Shown: positions 8,098 through 16,209, counted from the stretch's first letter. The stretch: DNA of 43,870 nucleotides from Pseudoxanthomonas sp. (GCF_002863005.1 NZ_PKDG01000006.1:1-43870); one strand, 5' to 3'. Made by a program: numbers and translations. Notes: generated by a model not told the origin, from the letters alone.

Positions 8098-8847
8098 GTG
8101 ACGGCACGGGTCGTGCTGGTCACCGGCGGCGGGCGCGGCATCGGCGCCGCCACGGCGCTGCTGGCGGCGGAACAGGGCTATGCCGTCGGGGTCAACTTCC
8201 GTCGCGACGAAGAATCCGCGCAGGCTGTCGTCCGCAAGATCGTCGACCGCGGTGGACAGGCGCTCGCCCTGCAAGCCGATGTGGCCCGCGAGGCCGAGGT
8301 GGTGGCGATGTTCCGCCGGCTCGACGACGCATGGGGTCCACTCGGCGCGCTGGTCAACAACGCCGGCATCCTGGAAACACAGTCCCGCGTGGACGCGCTG
8401 GCGTCCGCGCGCATCGAGCGCATCCTCGCCACCAATGTCATCGGCACCCTGCTGTGCTGCCGCGAGGCGGTGCGACGCATGTCCACCCGGCACGGCGGTC
8501 ACGGCGGCGCCATCGTCAACGTCTCGTCGGTCGCCTCCAGGACCGGGTCGCCCGGGGAGTACGTCGACTATGCCGCGTCGAAAGGCGCGGTCGACAGCCT
8601 GACCGTCGGCCTGGCGCACGAGGTGGCGCAGGAAGGCATCCGCGTCAACGCGGTCCGGCCCGGCTTCATCCATACCGACATGCACGCCGATGGCGGCGAG
8701 CCCGGCAGGATCGACCGGGTCAAGGCCTTCGTGCCGATGCGTCGGGGCGGACAACCGCATGAGGTCGCGGAAGCGATCCTGTGGCTGCTGTCGGACCGGG
8801 CCAGCTACACGACAGGGGCCTTCGTCGAAATCGCAGGCGGGCGCTGA
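8098..8847 (+). CDS. SDR-family NAD(P)-dependent oxidoreductase coupled to liuB
   Basis: A 249-residue classical short-chain dehydrogenase/reductase. The cofactor motif TGGGRGIG is at residues 9-16, NNAG is in the middle, and the active site is Tyr158-xxx-Lys162 (YAASK). PGFIHTDM follows, and the protein ends TGAFVEIAGGR. The GTG at 8098 is the only start that places the Rossmann motif correctly, and it lies 4 nt after the liuB stop, so translation is probably coupled. An Asn-Phe-Arg-Arg segment after beta-strand 2 would favour NADP over NAD. It resembles glucose-dehydrogenase or 3-oxoacyl-ACP-reductase-like members of unknown substrate. The link with leucine breakdown is positional only; no dedicated step is missing a reductase. 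Confidence 0.88.
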   Translation: MTARVVLVTGGGRGIGAATALLAAEQGYAVGVNFRRDEESAQAVVRKIVDRGGQALALQADVAREAEVVAMFRRLDDAWGPLGALVNNAGILETQSRVDALASARIERILATNVIGTLLCCREAVRRMSTRHGGHGGAIVNVSSVASRTGSPGEYVDYAASKGAVDSLTVGLAHEVAQEGIRVNAVRPGFIHTDMHADGGEPGRIDRVKAFVPMRRGGQPHEVAEAILWLLSDRASYTTGAFVEIAGGR

Positions 8848-9008
8848 TGCCTTGTCAGGGTTGTGAGTGGCGCGTACACATGCCCGACTGCGCGATGAAC
8901 CGGACTTTCCCCTACTTGGCGATCGGCCTGATTGTCCGCACGGGTCACAACGTGGAACTCCGCCAGCCGCGATAGTCCGGTGTCCACGTCAACCGGAGCA
9001 TCCCCTGC

Positions 9009-9545
9009 ATGTCCATCTGGAAAGACCAAGGCCCCGCGAAGAAGGACGCCGCCCCCCTGCCGCCCGAGCCGTCGCCGGTCCCGCTGCGCGATACGTCCGC
9101 CGCCGACTTTTCCCCCGCCGTCACCGCACCGCCGGGCACGCGGCCGGTCGAGCGCGTCGCACCAGCGGAATCGCTGAAGGAGTCTTTGATCGCGGCAGAC
9201 CTGACCATCGAGGGCAAGATCGAGGGTACGGGCGACATCCGCATCGCCGGCCGTTTCAAGGGCGACGTGAACGTGCAGGGCGACCTGACCATCGAGACCG
9301 GCGCCAAGCTCAATGGCGGCGTGCGGGCGAAGAAGGTCACCATCGCTGGCGAACTCGAGGGCAACATCGAATCCGCGGCGCGCGTCGAACTGCTCGCCTC
9401 GGGCGTGCTGGTCGGTGACGTCAAGGCGGGGTCGCTCACCGTGGCCGCCGGATCGCGGATGCGCGGCCAGGCCGACTTCGGCTGGGATGAGCCCGCGGCC
9501 AAGGCCGGCAAGTCCGGCAGCACGGAGCCCGGCGCCGCCGCATGA
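9009..9545 (+). CDS. Bactofilin (polymer-forming cytoskeletal protein)
   Basis: A 178-residue bactofilin. These proteins polymerise without nucleotide into filaments used in cell shape, polarity or stalk and envelope placement. A Pro/Ala-rich N-terminal tail (about 50 residues) precedes the beta-helical core from about residue 58 to 157. The core shows the family's repeating turns, such as IEGKIEGTGDIRIAGRFKGD and GDLTIETGAKLNGGV. An Ala/Gly-rich tail follows. A weak -10 (GATAGT, 8971-8976) lies upstream. The last four bases overlap the zinc-ribbon gene (ATGA), so the two are probably translated together. The heat-shock-like gene hscC follows on the same strand 66 nt after that. Confidence 0.9.
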   Translation: MSIWKDQGPAKKDAAPLPPEPSPVPLRDTSAADFSPAVTAPPGTRPVERVAPAESLKESLIAADLTIEGKIEGTGDIRIAGRFKGDVNVQGDLTIETGAKLNGGVRAKKVTIAGELEGNIESAARVELLASGVLVGDVKAGSLTVAAGSRMRGQADFGWDEPAAKAGKSGSTEPGAAA

Positions 9546-9910
9546 GCCAACCCCGCCCCGGCACTGCCGGCGCCACCCGTACCTGCCCGCACTGCAAGGC
9601 GACCATCCTGGAGAGCGCGGCGGTCTGCCCCGGCTGCCGCCACCACCTGCGCTTCGAACCCGGCGCGGGCGCCAACGCGGCGCCCGCGCTGACTCCGCTG
9701 CGGATCGAGGGCACGCTGCAACCGCCTGCCGAAGGCGCGGCCTGGGAATACAGCGTGGTGCTCTCCATCCGCAACGACCGGGGTGAGGAAGTGACGCGGC
9801 AGGTCGTCGGCGTCGGCGCCATGCAGCCGCACGAGCAGCGCAGCTTCGTGCTGTCGGTCGAACTCAACCCTGCGACGGGGAAGGCGACAGGTCGGCGCAC
9901 GCGGCACTGA
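9542..9910 (+). CDS. Zinc-ribbon protein coupled to bactofilin
   Basis: A 122-residue protein. Residues 15-32 form a CxxC-10-CxxC zinc ribbon (CPHC and CPGC). Residues about 53-115 look like a small beta-sandwich (GTLQPPAEGAAWEYSVVLSI and a matching second half), and a basic tail ends RRTRH. It resembles small zinc-ribbon plus beta-domain proteins found next to bactofilin genes, but I do not recognise a defined function. The 4-nt ATGA overlap with the bactofilin gene points to a partner or assembly factor for the filament, which is inference. Confidence 0.78.
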   Translation: MSQPRPGTAGATRTCPHCKATILESAAVCPGCRHHLRFEPGAGANAAPALTPLRIEGTLQPPAEGAAWEYSVVLSIRNDRGEEVTRQVVGVGAMQPHEQRSFVLSVELNPATGKATGRRTRH

Positions 9911-9938
9911 CGCCCTCCCCGCCGCCACGCGGCCCGGC

Positions 9939-9944
9939 TACACT
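9939..9944 (+). promoter_or_regulatory. Putative -10 element of hscC
   Basis: TACACT in the context GGCTACACTCGG, 32 bases before the hscC ATG. It matches the spacing of several other -10-like sites in this window. No convincing -35 is visible. Confidence 0.3.
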
Positions 9945-9976
9945 CGGTGTCGACAAGGACGCCAGCAGGGGGCTGG

Positions 9977-11671
9977 ATGATCGTCGGCATCGATCTGGGG
10001 ACCACGCATTCGTTGATCGGCTACCACGGGCCCAACGGTCCCGTGCTCATTCCGAACGCGCTGGGTGAACTGCTGACACCCTCCGTGGTGAGCGTGGACG
10101 CGGACGAAACGCTCATCGTCGGACGCGCCGCCGTGGACCGCCTGATCACCCACCCGCAGCGCACCGTCGCCAGCTTCAAGCGCTGGATGGGTACCAACCG
10201 CGTCACCCGCCTCGGCCAGCATGCGCTGCGCCCCGAAGAGCTGTCGGCACTCGTGCTGCGTGCGTTGATCGCCGATGCGGAGAGTCACTTCGGCGCGCCG
10301 GTCACCGAGGCCGTGATCAGCGTTCCCGCGTACTTCGGCGACGCCCAGCGCAAGGCCACCCGCATCGCCGGTGAACTGGCGGGCATCAAGGTCGAACGGC
10401 TCATCAACGAGCCGACCGCCGCCGCCATGGCCTACGGACTGCAGCAGCGCGACGGCGGCGGCCGCTTCCTCGTCTTCGATCTGGGGGGTGGCACCTTCGA
10501 TGTCTCGATCCTGGAAATGTTCGATGGGGTGATGGAGGTCCACGCCAGCGCCGGCGACAACTTCCTCGGCGGCGAGGATTTCCTTTCCGCGCTGCGAGAC
10601 GCCTGCCTGCGCGAACTCAGGATCGAACCGAAAGACCTGACAGCCAGCGAGGACGCCCAGCTGAGGCGCCGACTGGAGTCGGCCAAGCGCGAACTTTCGA
10701 ACACATCCGGCGGCCCGGTCGATGTGGATTTCGTGGTGGGCGGAGCGTCGAGCCGCTGGCAGGTCGACGAGGCGGGCTTCTCGCGACTGTGCGAGCCGCT
10801 GGTCCAGCGCATGCGCGCACCGTTGGAGCGGGCCATGCGCGACGCGCGGCTGGCGCCCGGGCAGTTGGACGACATCGTCCTGGTCGGCGGCGCATCGCGG
10901 ATGCCGCTGACCGCGCGCCTCGTGTCGCGCATGTTCGGTCGCCTGCCGTTGCGGCACATCAACCCGGATGAGGCGATCGCGCTGGGTGCGGCCGTTGCGG
11001 CCGGAATGAAGGCGCGCGACGAGTCGCTGGAAGAGATCATCCTCACCGACGTGTGTCCGCATTCGCTGGGCGTGGATACCGCGCAGGACGACGGACATGG
11101 GCAGGTCACCACTGGCCTCTTCTCCCCGATCATCCATCGCAACGCGACGGTGCCGGTCAGCCGCGTCGAACGCTACCAGCCGATGCGCGACCTGCAGACG
11201 CAGGTGGAGTTCAACATCTACCAGGGCGAGAGCCCGCGGGTAGAGAACAACGTCAAGCTGGGTACCATCTCGGTGAAGGTCCCGGCACGCGCAGCGCGCG
11301 AGAATCCGGTGGACATCCGATTCACCTACGACGTGAACGGTCTGCTTCAGGTGGAAGCCACGATCGTGGCGACCGGCCAGACGCATGAGGTCGTCCTGCA
11401 GCAGAACCCCGGCGTACTGACGCCGGACGAGATCCGCCAGCGCCTGGCCGCGCTGTCGGAACTGAAGGTGCATCCACGCGACCAGCAGGAGAATCTCCTG
11501 GTGATCGCGCGTGCCGAACGCCTGTACGAAGAGCTGCTGTGGGCACGTCGCGACCTGCAGGATGCGCTGGTGCGCTTCCGCGCGATCCTGGACGGCCAGG
11601 ACCCCCTGCAGATCCGCGAACACCGCAGCCAGTTCGCCCGGATGCTCGAGCACATCGAGTCGCAGGCGTGA
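9977..11671 (+). CDS. hscC: HscC-type Hsp70 chaperone
   Basis: A 564-residue Hsp70 paralogue, close in length to E. coli HscC (556) and shorter than DnaK (about 640). The N-terminal ATPase has phosphate-1 IDLGTTHS (residues 5-12), phosphate-2 DLGGGTFDVSIL and the adenosine motif LVGGASRMPL. The substrate-binding domain follows, with HSLGVDT at its start and FNIYQGESP within it. The C-terminal helical lid is short and lacks a DnaK-type EEVD tail. ATG 9977 is preferred because AGGGGG precedes it and the ATPase fold starts immediately. Two J-like proteins overlap downstream in series, the same arrangement of function as HscC with DjlB and DjlC in E. coli. The client is unknown. Confidence 0.9.
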   Translation: MIVGIDLGTTHSLIGYHGPNGPVLIPNALGELLTPSVVSVDADETLIVGRAAVDRLITHPQRTVASFKRWMGTNRVTRLGQHALRPEELSALVLRALIADAESHFGAPVTEAVISVPAYFGDAQRKATRIAGELAGIKVERLINEPTAAAMAYGLQQRDGGGRFLVFDLGGGTFDVSILEMFDGVMEVHASAGDNFLGGEDFLSALRDACLRELRIEPKDLTASEDAQLRRRLESAKRELSNTSGGPVDVDFVVGGASSRWQVDEAGFSRLCEPLVQRMRAPLERAMRDARLAPGQLDDIVLVGGASRMPLTARLVSRMFGRLPLRHINPDEAIALGAAVAAGMKARDESLEEIILTDVCPHSLGVDTAQDDGHGQVTTGLFSPIIHRNATVPVSRVERYQPMRDLQTQVEFNIYQGESPRVENNVKLGTISVKVPARAARENPVDIRFTYDVNGLLQVEATIVATGQTHEVVLQQNPGVLTPDEIRQRLAALSELKVHPRDQQENLLVIARAERLYEELLWARRDLQDALVRFRAILDGQDPLQIREHRSQFARMLEHIESQA

Positions 11672-12372
11672 GCGTGTGGCCTTTCGAGGCGCTCGGCATC
11701 GACGCAGACGCGGACGAACGTACGGTCAGGCGCGCGTACGCCCGACTGCTGAAACGCCACAGGCCCGACGATGATCCCGAGGGTTTCCAGCGCATCAACG
11801 AGGCCTACCAGGCGTGCATGCACCGGCTGGGCGGCAATGCGCCCTCAGCACGATCCGACGTTGGCCTTGACACGTCGCCCGCGCTCCCTGCCGGCGGGCG
11901 AGCCACGATTCCCGCCGAGCCTGATCCTGTCGACGCTGCTCGGTTCGAGATCGGTATGTTCATCACCGCGCTATCCGACGTTTCGCGCACGGCCAGCGGC
12001 CGCGATGTCCTCGGATGGCTTCAAGCCCACCCGGCGTTCTATTCGGTCGGCGCGCGCGAAGCCTTCGCCCACCAGATCGTCTACGCGTTGCTTCAAGCGC
12101 CGGCCCTGCCACCGCGGCACATGGCGGCCGTCCTCCACTTTCTGGAACTGGACATGCCGGGGCCCGCACGCGCGCGTCTTGAACCGTTCGTCACGGCACT
12201 GGAGCGGCACGCGCACATGACGCTCGAGGATGCCCACGCAATACGCAGACCCTATACGGAAGCCTCGCCACCCTCGTCGTCCAGCCACTTGGCGTGGATG
12301 TTCGGCGGTGCCATCTGGATCGGGTTGCTGGCGATGCTGTCCGTGTCCCGCTGCTCCGGAGCCGCGGCGTGA
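11668..12372 (+). CDS. J-like co-chaperone with C-terminal membrane anchor (partner of HscC)
   Basis: A 234-residue protein that probably stimulates HscC. The J-like domain spans residues about 4-50: WPFEALGI, the helix RRAYARLLKRH, then RPDDDPEGFQRINEAY. The J-domain HPD reads Arg-Pro-Asp at residues 32-34, with a His just before it. The middle is a helical domain (about 85-200), and a single hydrophobic segment (AWMFGGAIWIGLLAML) near the C terminus suggests tail anchoring. The GTG start overlaps the hscC stop by 4 nt. The upstream open frame to 11539 overlaps hscC and is not needed. The design matches the DjlB/DjlC type of E. coli; I cannot say which of the two it corresponds to. Confidence 0.82.
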   Translation: MSVWPFEALGIDADADERTVRRAYARLLKRHRPDDDPEGFQRINEAYQACMHRLGGNAPSARSDVGLDTSPALPAGGRATIPAEPDPVDAARFEIGMFITALSDVSRTASGRDVLGWLQAHPAFYSVGAREAFAHQIVYALLQAPALPPRHMAAVLHFLELDMPGPARARLEPFVTALERHAHMTLEDAHAIRRPYTEASPPSSSSHLAWMFGGAIWIGLLAMLSVSRCSGAAA

Positions 12373-13733
12373 GCGACGCGTTTTCCCTCCTCGGACTGCC
12401 GCCGGACGCCAACGAGCGCACCATCAAGCGTACCTATGCGCGCCTGCTGAAGACCACACGTCCCGACGAGGATCCCGCCGCCTTCCAGCGCCTGCACGAG
12501 GCTTACCAGGAAGCGCTGTCCGTGCAGCGCGATGGCGTGCTCGAGTTCATTGTGGATGATCCGCACCCCGAGCCAGCGACAGCGCAGGATGCGTGGGGAC
12601 AGGATGCCGCGGCGATCCTTTCGCGGGCAGGCGCCTTCGACCCGTTGTCGCCAGCCGAACGGTTCGACGAGGACGGCGTGCGCGAGGCGCTGATGGCGCG
12701 GGCCGGGACGGACCTGCCCTCGGCGTTCCGCAACCACCTCGAACACCATCCCGGCTTGTACAGTCTCGACGCGAAGCAACGCGTCGGGCAGGCGATCTTC
12801 GGGAGCATCCTCCAGGAGGATGTGCAGGTGAGGCCGGCGATACTGGCGGTGCTTGCGGACTTCTTCGGTTTCACCGCGCCGGAATGGATCGGGCGACGCC
12901 AGCAGGTGCTGGAGGCGGTAGCCTCGGAGAATACGGACGCGTTCGACGAGGACAGGCCGCTCACCATCCGGCAATTGAAGCGTCCGTTCCGATGGCCGCT
13001 CGCATTGCTGCTGGCGTGCGTGCCGGGCTTCGCATTACGCGCCGCGCGCCTGTCGCAGCGATTGACCGCGGATTACGGAGACGACGTGCCCGGCCTGGAG
13101 GGCGAGCAACAGGCTTTCTACGAACGCCTTGCCGACCCGTTCTACGCGGGCCCCTGGCGCTGGGCCACTGTGCTGCTGACGGCCGCGCTGGCGACGCTTG
13201 CCATCGCCGGCCTGTGTGCCCTGGTCGGACTCCCGTCCGAGCGGCAGCAGCGCATGATGGCGCTGACCTTCATCGCCGTCGCCGCCATGCTGTGCATCTG
13301 GCATGCGATGCGTGCCCTGTGGGCCTGGCGGGAACGGCCCGCCAGCGCGCGGTCGCCCTGGCTGGCCCTGATGCCCGTCTGGCTGTCCGTCGCCGGCCTG
13401 CTGATGGCGTGGTGGCTGCCGCACGTGCCGGCACTGGCGTTCGCGCTCGTGCTGCCGGCCGCACTCGTGCATTTCCGCCAGTTCTTCGATGCATTGCGTT
13501 TCGCCATCGGCACCAGCTGGCTCGTTCGCGCCCTGCCCATGCATGACCTGCCTTCGCCGTGGTTGCTGGCGTTGGCGAGTGCGGCGATCGGCATGACGTT
13601 GTGCGACTGGGCCTATGCGGCGCGCCACCGGATCAGCATCGCGGCAGCGGCCGGCAATCGCTTGACCACGGTCGTTTCATTCATGGTGTTAGCGGGACTG
13701 GGGATCGCGGGGCTGGCGATCCGTTACGGCTGA
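12369..13733 (+). CDS. Second J-like protein with polytopic membrane domain (partner of HscC)
   Basis: A 454-residue protein. The N-terminal J-like domain (residues about 4-50) reads AFSLLGLPPDANERTIKRTY, then KTTRPDEDPAAFQRLHEAY, with RPD at residues 31-33 in place of HPD. A helical middle (about 60-195) resembles the previous gene product, with shared patterns such as LYSLDAKQRVGQAIFG versus FYSVGAREAFAHQIVY. The C-terminal half has about six hydrophobic segments. The GTG at 12369 overlaps the previous stop by 4 nt, so hscC and the two J-like genes form one coupled operon. Compared with its neighbour it trades a single tail anchor for a multi-pass domain. The gene converges on the feo operon with a 9-nt gap. 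Confidence 0.82.
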   Translation: MSDAFSLLGLPPDANERTIKRTYARLLKTTRPDEDPAAFQRLHEAYQEALSVQRDGVLEFIVDDPHPEPATAQDAWGQDAAAILSRAGAFDPLSPAERFDEDGVREALMARAGTDLPSAFRNHLEHHPGLYSLDAKQRVGQAIFGSILQEDVQVRPAILAVLADFFGFTAPEWIGRRQQVLEAVASENTDAFDEDRPLTIRQLKRPFRWPLALLLACVPGFALRAARLSQRLTADYGDDVPGLEGEQQAFYERLADPFYAGPWRWATVLLTAALATLAIAGLCALVGLPSERQQRMMALTFIAVAAMLCIWHAMRALWAWRERPASARSPWLALMPVWLSVAGLLMAWWLPHVPALAFALVLPAALVHFRQFFDALRFAIGTSWLVRALPMHDLPSPWLLALASAAIGMTLCDWAYAARHRISIAAAAGNRLTTVVSFMVLAGLGIAGLAIRYG

Positions 13734-13742
13734 ACGGCACGC

Positions 13743-13991
13743 TCAACCACACCCATCGCAGCCGCCGCAGTCCTTGCCGGCGATCCGGCCGTTGACCACG
13801 CTGCCCGCCGGTGCGATCCATCTCCCCAGGGCCTGCCGCCAGTTCGCGCTGCCTTCGCGCAACAGGGGCAGCGCCAGTGCGATCCGCGCCCTGCGCAACG
13901 GCCCCGGGAACTGCTTCTTCAGCACCACCCACGCGCTGGCCACCACCAGCATGGCGATGATGGCGTACTGCAGGGAGAGCGAGAGGTCCAT
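13743..13991 (-). CDS. Small membrane protein with Cys-rich tail, last gene of the feo operon
   Basis: An 82-residue protein with one N-terminal transmembrane helix (YAIIAMLVVASAWVVLKK), a basic amphipathic middle, and a C-terminal tail KDCGGCDGCG with three Cys in CxxCxxC spacing. The layout resembles the FeoB-associated Cys-rich membrane proteins of other bacteria and may belong to DUF6587. No classical FeoC is present, so this could fill the accessory role in ferrous-iron uptake, perhaps by binding iron or a cluster in the cytoplasm. That is inference from position and the Cys motif. The ATG at 13991 begins 2 nt after the feoB stop. The longer frame upstream is antisense/overlapping feoB and is rejected. 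Confidence 0.75.
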   Translation of the reverse strand: MDLSLSLQYAIIAMLVVASAWVVLKKQFPGPLRRARIALALPLLREGSANWRQALGRWIAPAGSVVNGRIAGKDCGGCDGCG

Positions 13992-13993
13992 GC

Positions 13994-15859
13994 TCAGCCG
14001 GCGCCCAGCGCGCGGGCGAGCTGGTACGTCACCAACGACGCCAGATACGCCAGCGCGAACAGATAGAACGTCGCGAAACCCATCTGCTTCCACGAGTTGG
14101 TCTCGCGCTTGATCGTCGCCAACGTCGAAATGCACATCGGGGCGTAGATGAACCACACCAGCAACGACAGTGCGGTCGCGAGCGACCAGCCGTCGCTGAT
14201 CACCGGCGTAAGCGCCTGGATGGCGGCATCGTCGTCGGCGGCGGAGAGCGCGTAGATCGTGGCCAGCGAGGACACCGCGACTTCGCGCGCGGCCAGGCCG
14301 GGGATCAGCGCGATGCAGATCTGCCAGTTGAAGCCCAGCGGCGCGAAGAACACGGCCATGGCATGGCCGATGCGTCCCGCAAAACTGTAGTCGATGGCCG
14401 GTCCCACCGCGTCGGCCGGTGCCGCCGGGAAGTTCAGGAGGAACCACAGCAGGATGGTCAACGCAAGGATGATGCCGCCCACGCGCTTCAGGAAGATCAT
14501 CGCGCGCTCCCACAGGCCGATCACCAGGTCGCGTGGGTGCGGGATGCGGTAGGACGGTAGTTCCAGCAGCAGCGCATGCTCGCTCTTGTCGCGGCGCCAC
14601 TTCTTCATCACCCACGACACGATCAATGCGCTGGCGATACCGGCGGCGTACAGGCCGAACAGCACCAGACCCTGCTGGTTGAAGACGCCCCAGACGGTCT
14701 TCTGCGGGATGAACGCGCCGATCAGCAGCGCGTACACCGGCAGGCGCGCCGAACAGGTCATCAGCGGTGCGACCAGGATCGTGGCCAGGCGGTCGCGCGG
14801 GTCCTGGATGCTGCGCGTCGCCATGATGCCCGGGATGGCGCAGGCGAAGCTCGACAGCAGCGGGATGAAGGAACGTCCCGACAGACCGGCCGAGGCCATC
14901 ATCCGGTCCAGCAGGAACGCGGCACGCGGCAGGTAGCCGCTTTCTTCCAGCGCCAGGATGAAGGCGAACAGGATCAGGATCTGCGGCAGGAACACGATCA
15001 CGCCGCCCAGACCGGCAATGACGCCGTCGACCAGCAGACTGTTGAGCGGACCTTCCGGCAACAAGCCGCCGACCCACGCACCCAGCGCGCCACTGCCCGC
15101 CTCGATCAGGTCCATGAGCGGCGTGGCCCAGGCGTATACCGCCTGGAAGATCAGGAACATCACCACCGCCAGCGCCAGCAGCCCGAATACCGGATGCAGC
15201 AGCCAGCGGTCCAGCGCGTCGTCGATCCTGCCCGTGCGCGTGGGCATGCTCACCGCCAGCGACAGCAGGCGGCGCGTTTCCGCGTGCAGGTCTGCACCTT
15301 CCCCAAGGCGCAGGCGGGGCTCATGCGGATGTGCGGCCACCGCATCGATGCGATCCACCAGCGCACGCGCGCCACCGTGCCTGACCGCGATGGTTTCGAC
15401 AACGGGCACGCCGAGCTCCCGCTCCAAGGCCGCCAGGTCGATGGTGATCCCGCGTCGCTGGGCGGCGTCCATCATGTTGACCGCGAGGATCATCGGCTTG
15501 CCGAGTTCACGCACTTCCAGCGCGAAGCGCAGGTGCAGGCGCAGGTTGGTGGCATCCACGACACAGACCAGCACATCGGGGGCGGATTCGCCCGGATAGA
15601 AGCCGCGGCAGACATCGCGCGTGACCGCCTCGTCCAGGCTGGCGGCGTGCAGGCTGTACGCGCCCGGCAAGTCCAGCACCGCGTAGCTGCGGCCGGAGCC
15701 GGCGGAATGCAGCCGCCCTTCCTTGCGCTCCACCGTCACGCCGGCGTAGTTCGCCACCTTCTGCCGGCTGCCGGTCAGCTGGTTGAACAGCGCCGTCTTG
15801 CCGCAGTTCGGGTTGCCGACCAGCGCCAGCCGCAACGTCGATGCTTCGGACGCGCTCAC
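13994..15859 (-). CDS. feoB: Ferrous iron transporter FeoB
   Basis: A 621-residue FeoB, shorter than the 773-residue E. coli protein but full in domains. The N-terminal G-protein domain has G1 GNPNCGKT (residues 15-22), G3 DLPGAYSL and G4 NMMD. A short helical GDI-like region follows, then the membrane domain with two Gate motifs around FACAIPGIMATR and the related segment GLAAREVAVSSLAT. The GTG start at 15859 overlaps the feoA stop by 4 nt (GTGA) and places the GTPase motif near the N terminus as in the family; the open frame to 16222 is an extension through feoA. It imports Fe2+ across the inner membrane. Expression is probably Fur-controlled through the site at 16113-16135. Confidence 0.95.
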   Translation of the reverse strand: MSASEASTLRLALVGNPNCGKTALFNQLTGSRQKVANYAGVTVERKEGRLHSAGSGRSYAVLDLPGAYSLHAASLDEAVTRDVCRGFYPGESAPDVLVCVVDATNLRLHLRFALEVRELGKPMILAVNMMDAAQRRGITIDLAALERELGVPVVETIAVRHGGARALVDRIDAVAAHPHEPRLRLGEGADLHAETRRLLSLAVSMPTRTGRIDDALDRWLLHPVFGLLALAVVMFLIFQAVYAWATPLMDLIEAGSGALGAWVGGLLPEGPLNSLLVDGVIAGLGGVIVFLPQILILFAFILALEESGYLPRAAFLLDRMMASAGLSGRSFIPLLSSFACAIPGIMATRSIQDPRDRLATILVAPLMTCSARLPVYALLIGAFIPQKTVWGVFNQQGLVLFGLYAAGIASALIVSWVMKKWRRDKSEHALLLELPSYRIPHPRDLVIGLWERAMIFLKRVGGIILALTILLWFLLNFPAAPADAVGPAIDYSFAGRIGHAMAVFFAPLGFNWQICIALIPGLAAREVAVSSLATIYALSAADDDAAIQALTPVISDGWSLATALSLLVWFIYAPMCISTLATIKRETNSWKQMGFATFYLFALAYLASLVTYQLARALGAG

Positions 15860-16101
15860 GTCGCGGCTCCTTTGCGCAGGCGCACGCGCGCGGCTTCGGA
15901 ACGGCGCAGTGCGAACCGGGTAAACCCGACCTGCACGAGCAGCGGCTCGGCGCCGAACGGACCTTTCGCGACCACTTCGACTTCCTCGCCGTTGACGAAG
16001 CCCAGTTCGCGCAGGCGGCGGGCAATGGTGTCCTGCGGACCGTGGTCCTCGACGGCGTCGACGATGGCGGGGGTGCGCCAGGGGAGTTCGGTCAGGATCA
16101 C
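15856..16101 (-). CDS. feoA: Ferrous iron transport protein FeoA
   Basis: An 81-residue SH3-like FeoA, normal in size, with the family pattern LRELGFVNGEEVEVVAKGPFG. It acts in the cytoplasm and is needed for FeoB-dependent Fe2+ uptake. The start is GTG at 16101, with GAGG about 8 nt upstream. The stop overlaps the feoB start by 4 nt, so translation is coupled. It is the first gene of the feoA-feoB-Cys-tail operon and diverges from liuC. Confidence 0.93.
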   Translation of the reverse strand: MILTELPWRTPAIVDAVEDHGPQDTIARRLRELGFVNGEEVEVVAKGPFGAEPLLVQVGFTRFALRRSEAARVRLRKGAAT

Positions 16102-16112
16102 GCAAAGCCCTC

Positions 16113-16135
16113 AAATGCGAATTGTTCTCATTGTA
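16113..16135 (-). promoter_or_regulatory. Fur-box-like operator over the feo promoter -10
   Basis: Read on the minus strand, TGAGAACAATTCGCA (16130 down to 16116) matches 10 of 15 positions of the Fur half-site pair TGATAATNATTATCA. It forms an imperfect palindrome, ATGAGAA with TTCGCAT. The -10-like TACAAT (16135-16130) overlaps its edge, so a bound repressor would block RNA polymerase. Position and target fit Fur control. Confidence 0.65.
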
Positions 16136-16176
16136 GCACCGCCGCACTGCACGACGGCCGCAACGGACTGTGCCGC

Positions 16177-16182
16177 TATCAT
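16177..16182 (+). promoter_or_regulatory. Putative -10 element of the liuC-to-GGDEF-EAL operon
   Basis: TATCAT (5/6 to TATAAT) in the context GCTATCATTCGG, about 28 bases before ATG 16210. It lies about 45 bases from the divergent feo promoter. No clear -35 is seen. Confidence 0.35.
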
Positions 16183-16209
16183 TCGGCGACCCAGCACGGA
16201 ATGGCAGGC

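Noticed and set aside
8899..8981. Inverted repeat ACCGGACT / AGTCCGGT upstream of the bactofilin gene
   Set aside because: Eight base pairs separated by 67 bases is expected by chance in GC-rich DNA.
9938..11653. A 571-codon minus-strand open frame opposite hscC
   Set aside because: It is His/Arg/Gln-rich, without domain-like sequence, and fully antisense to a well-supported Hsp70 gene. It is a product of high GC content.
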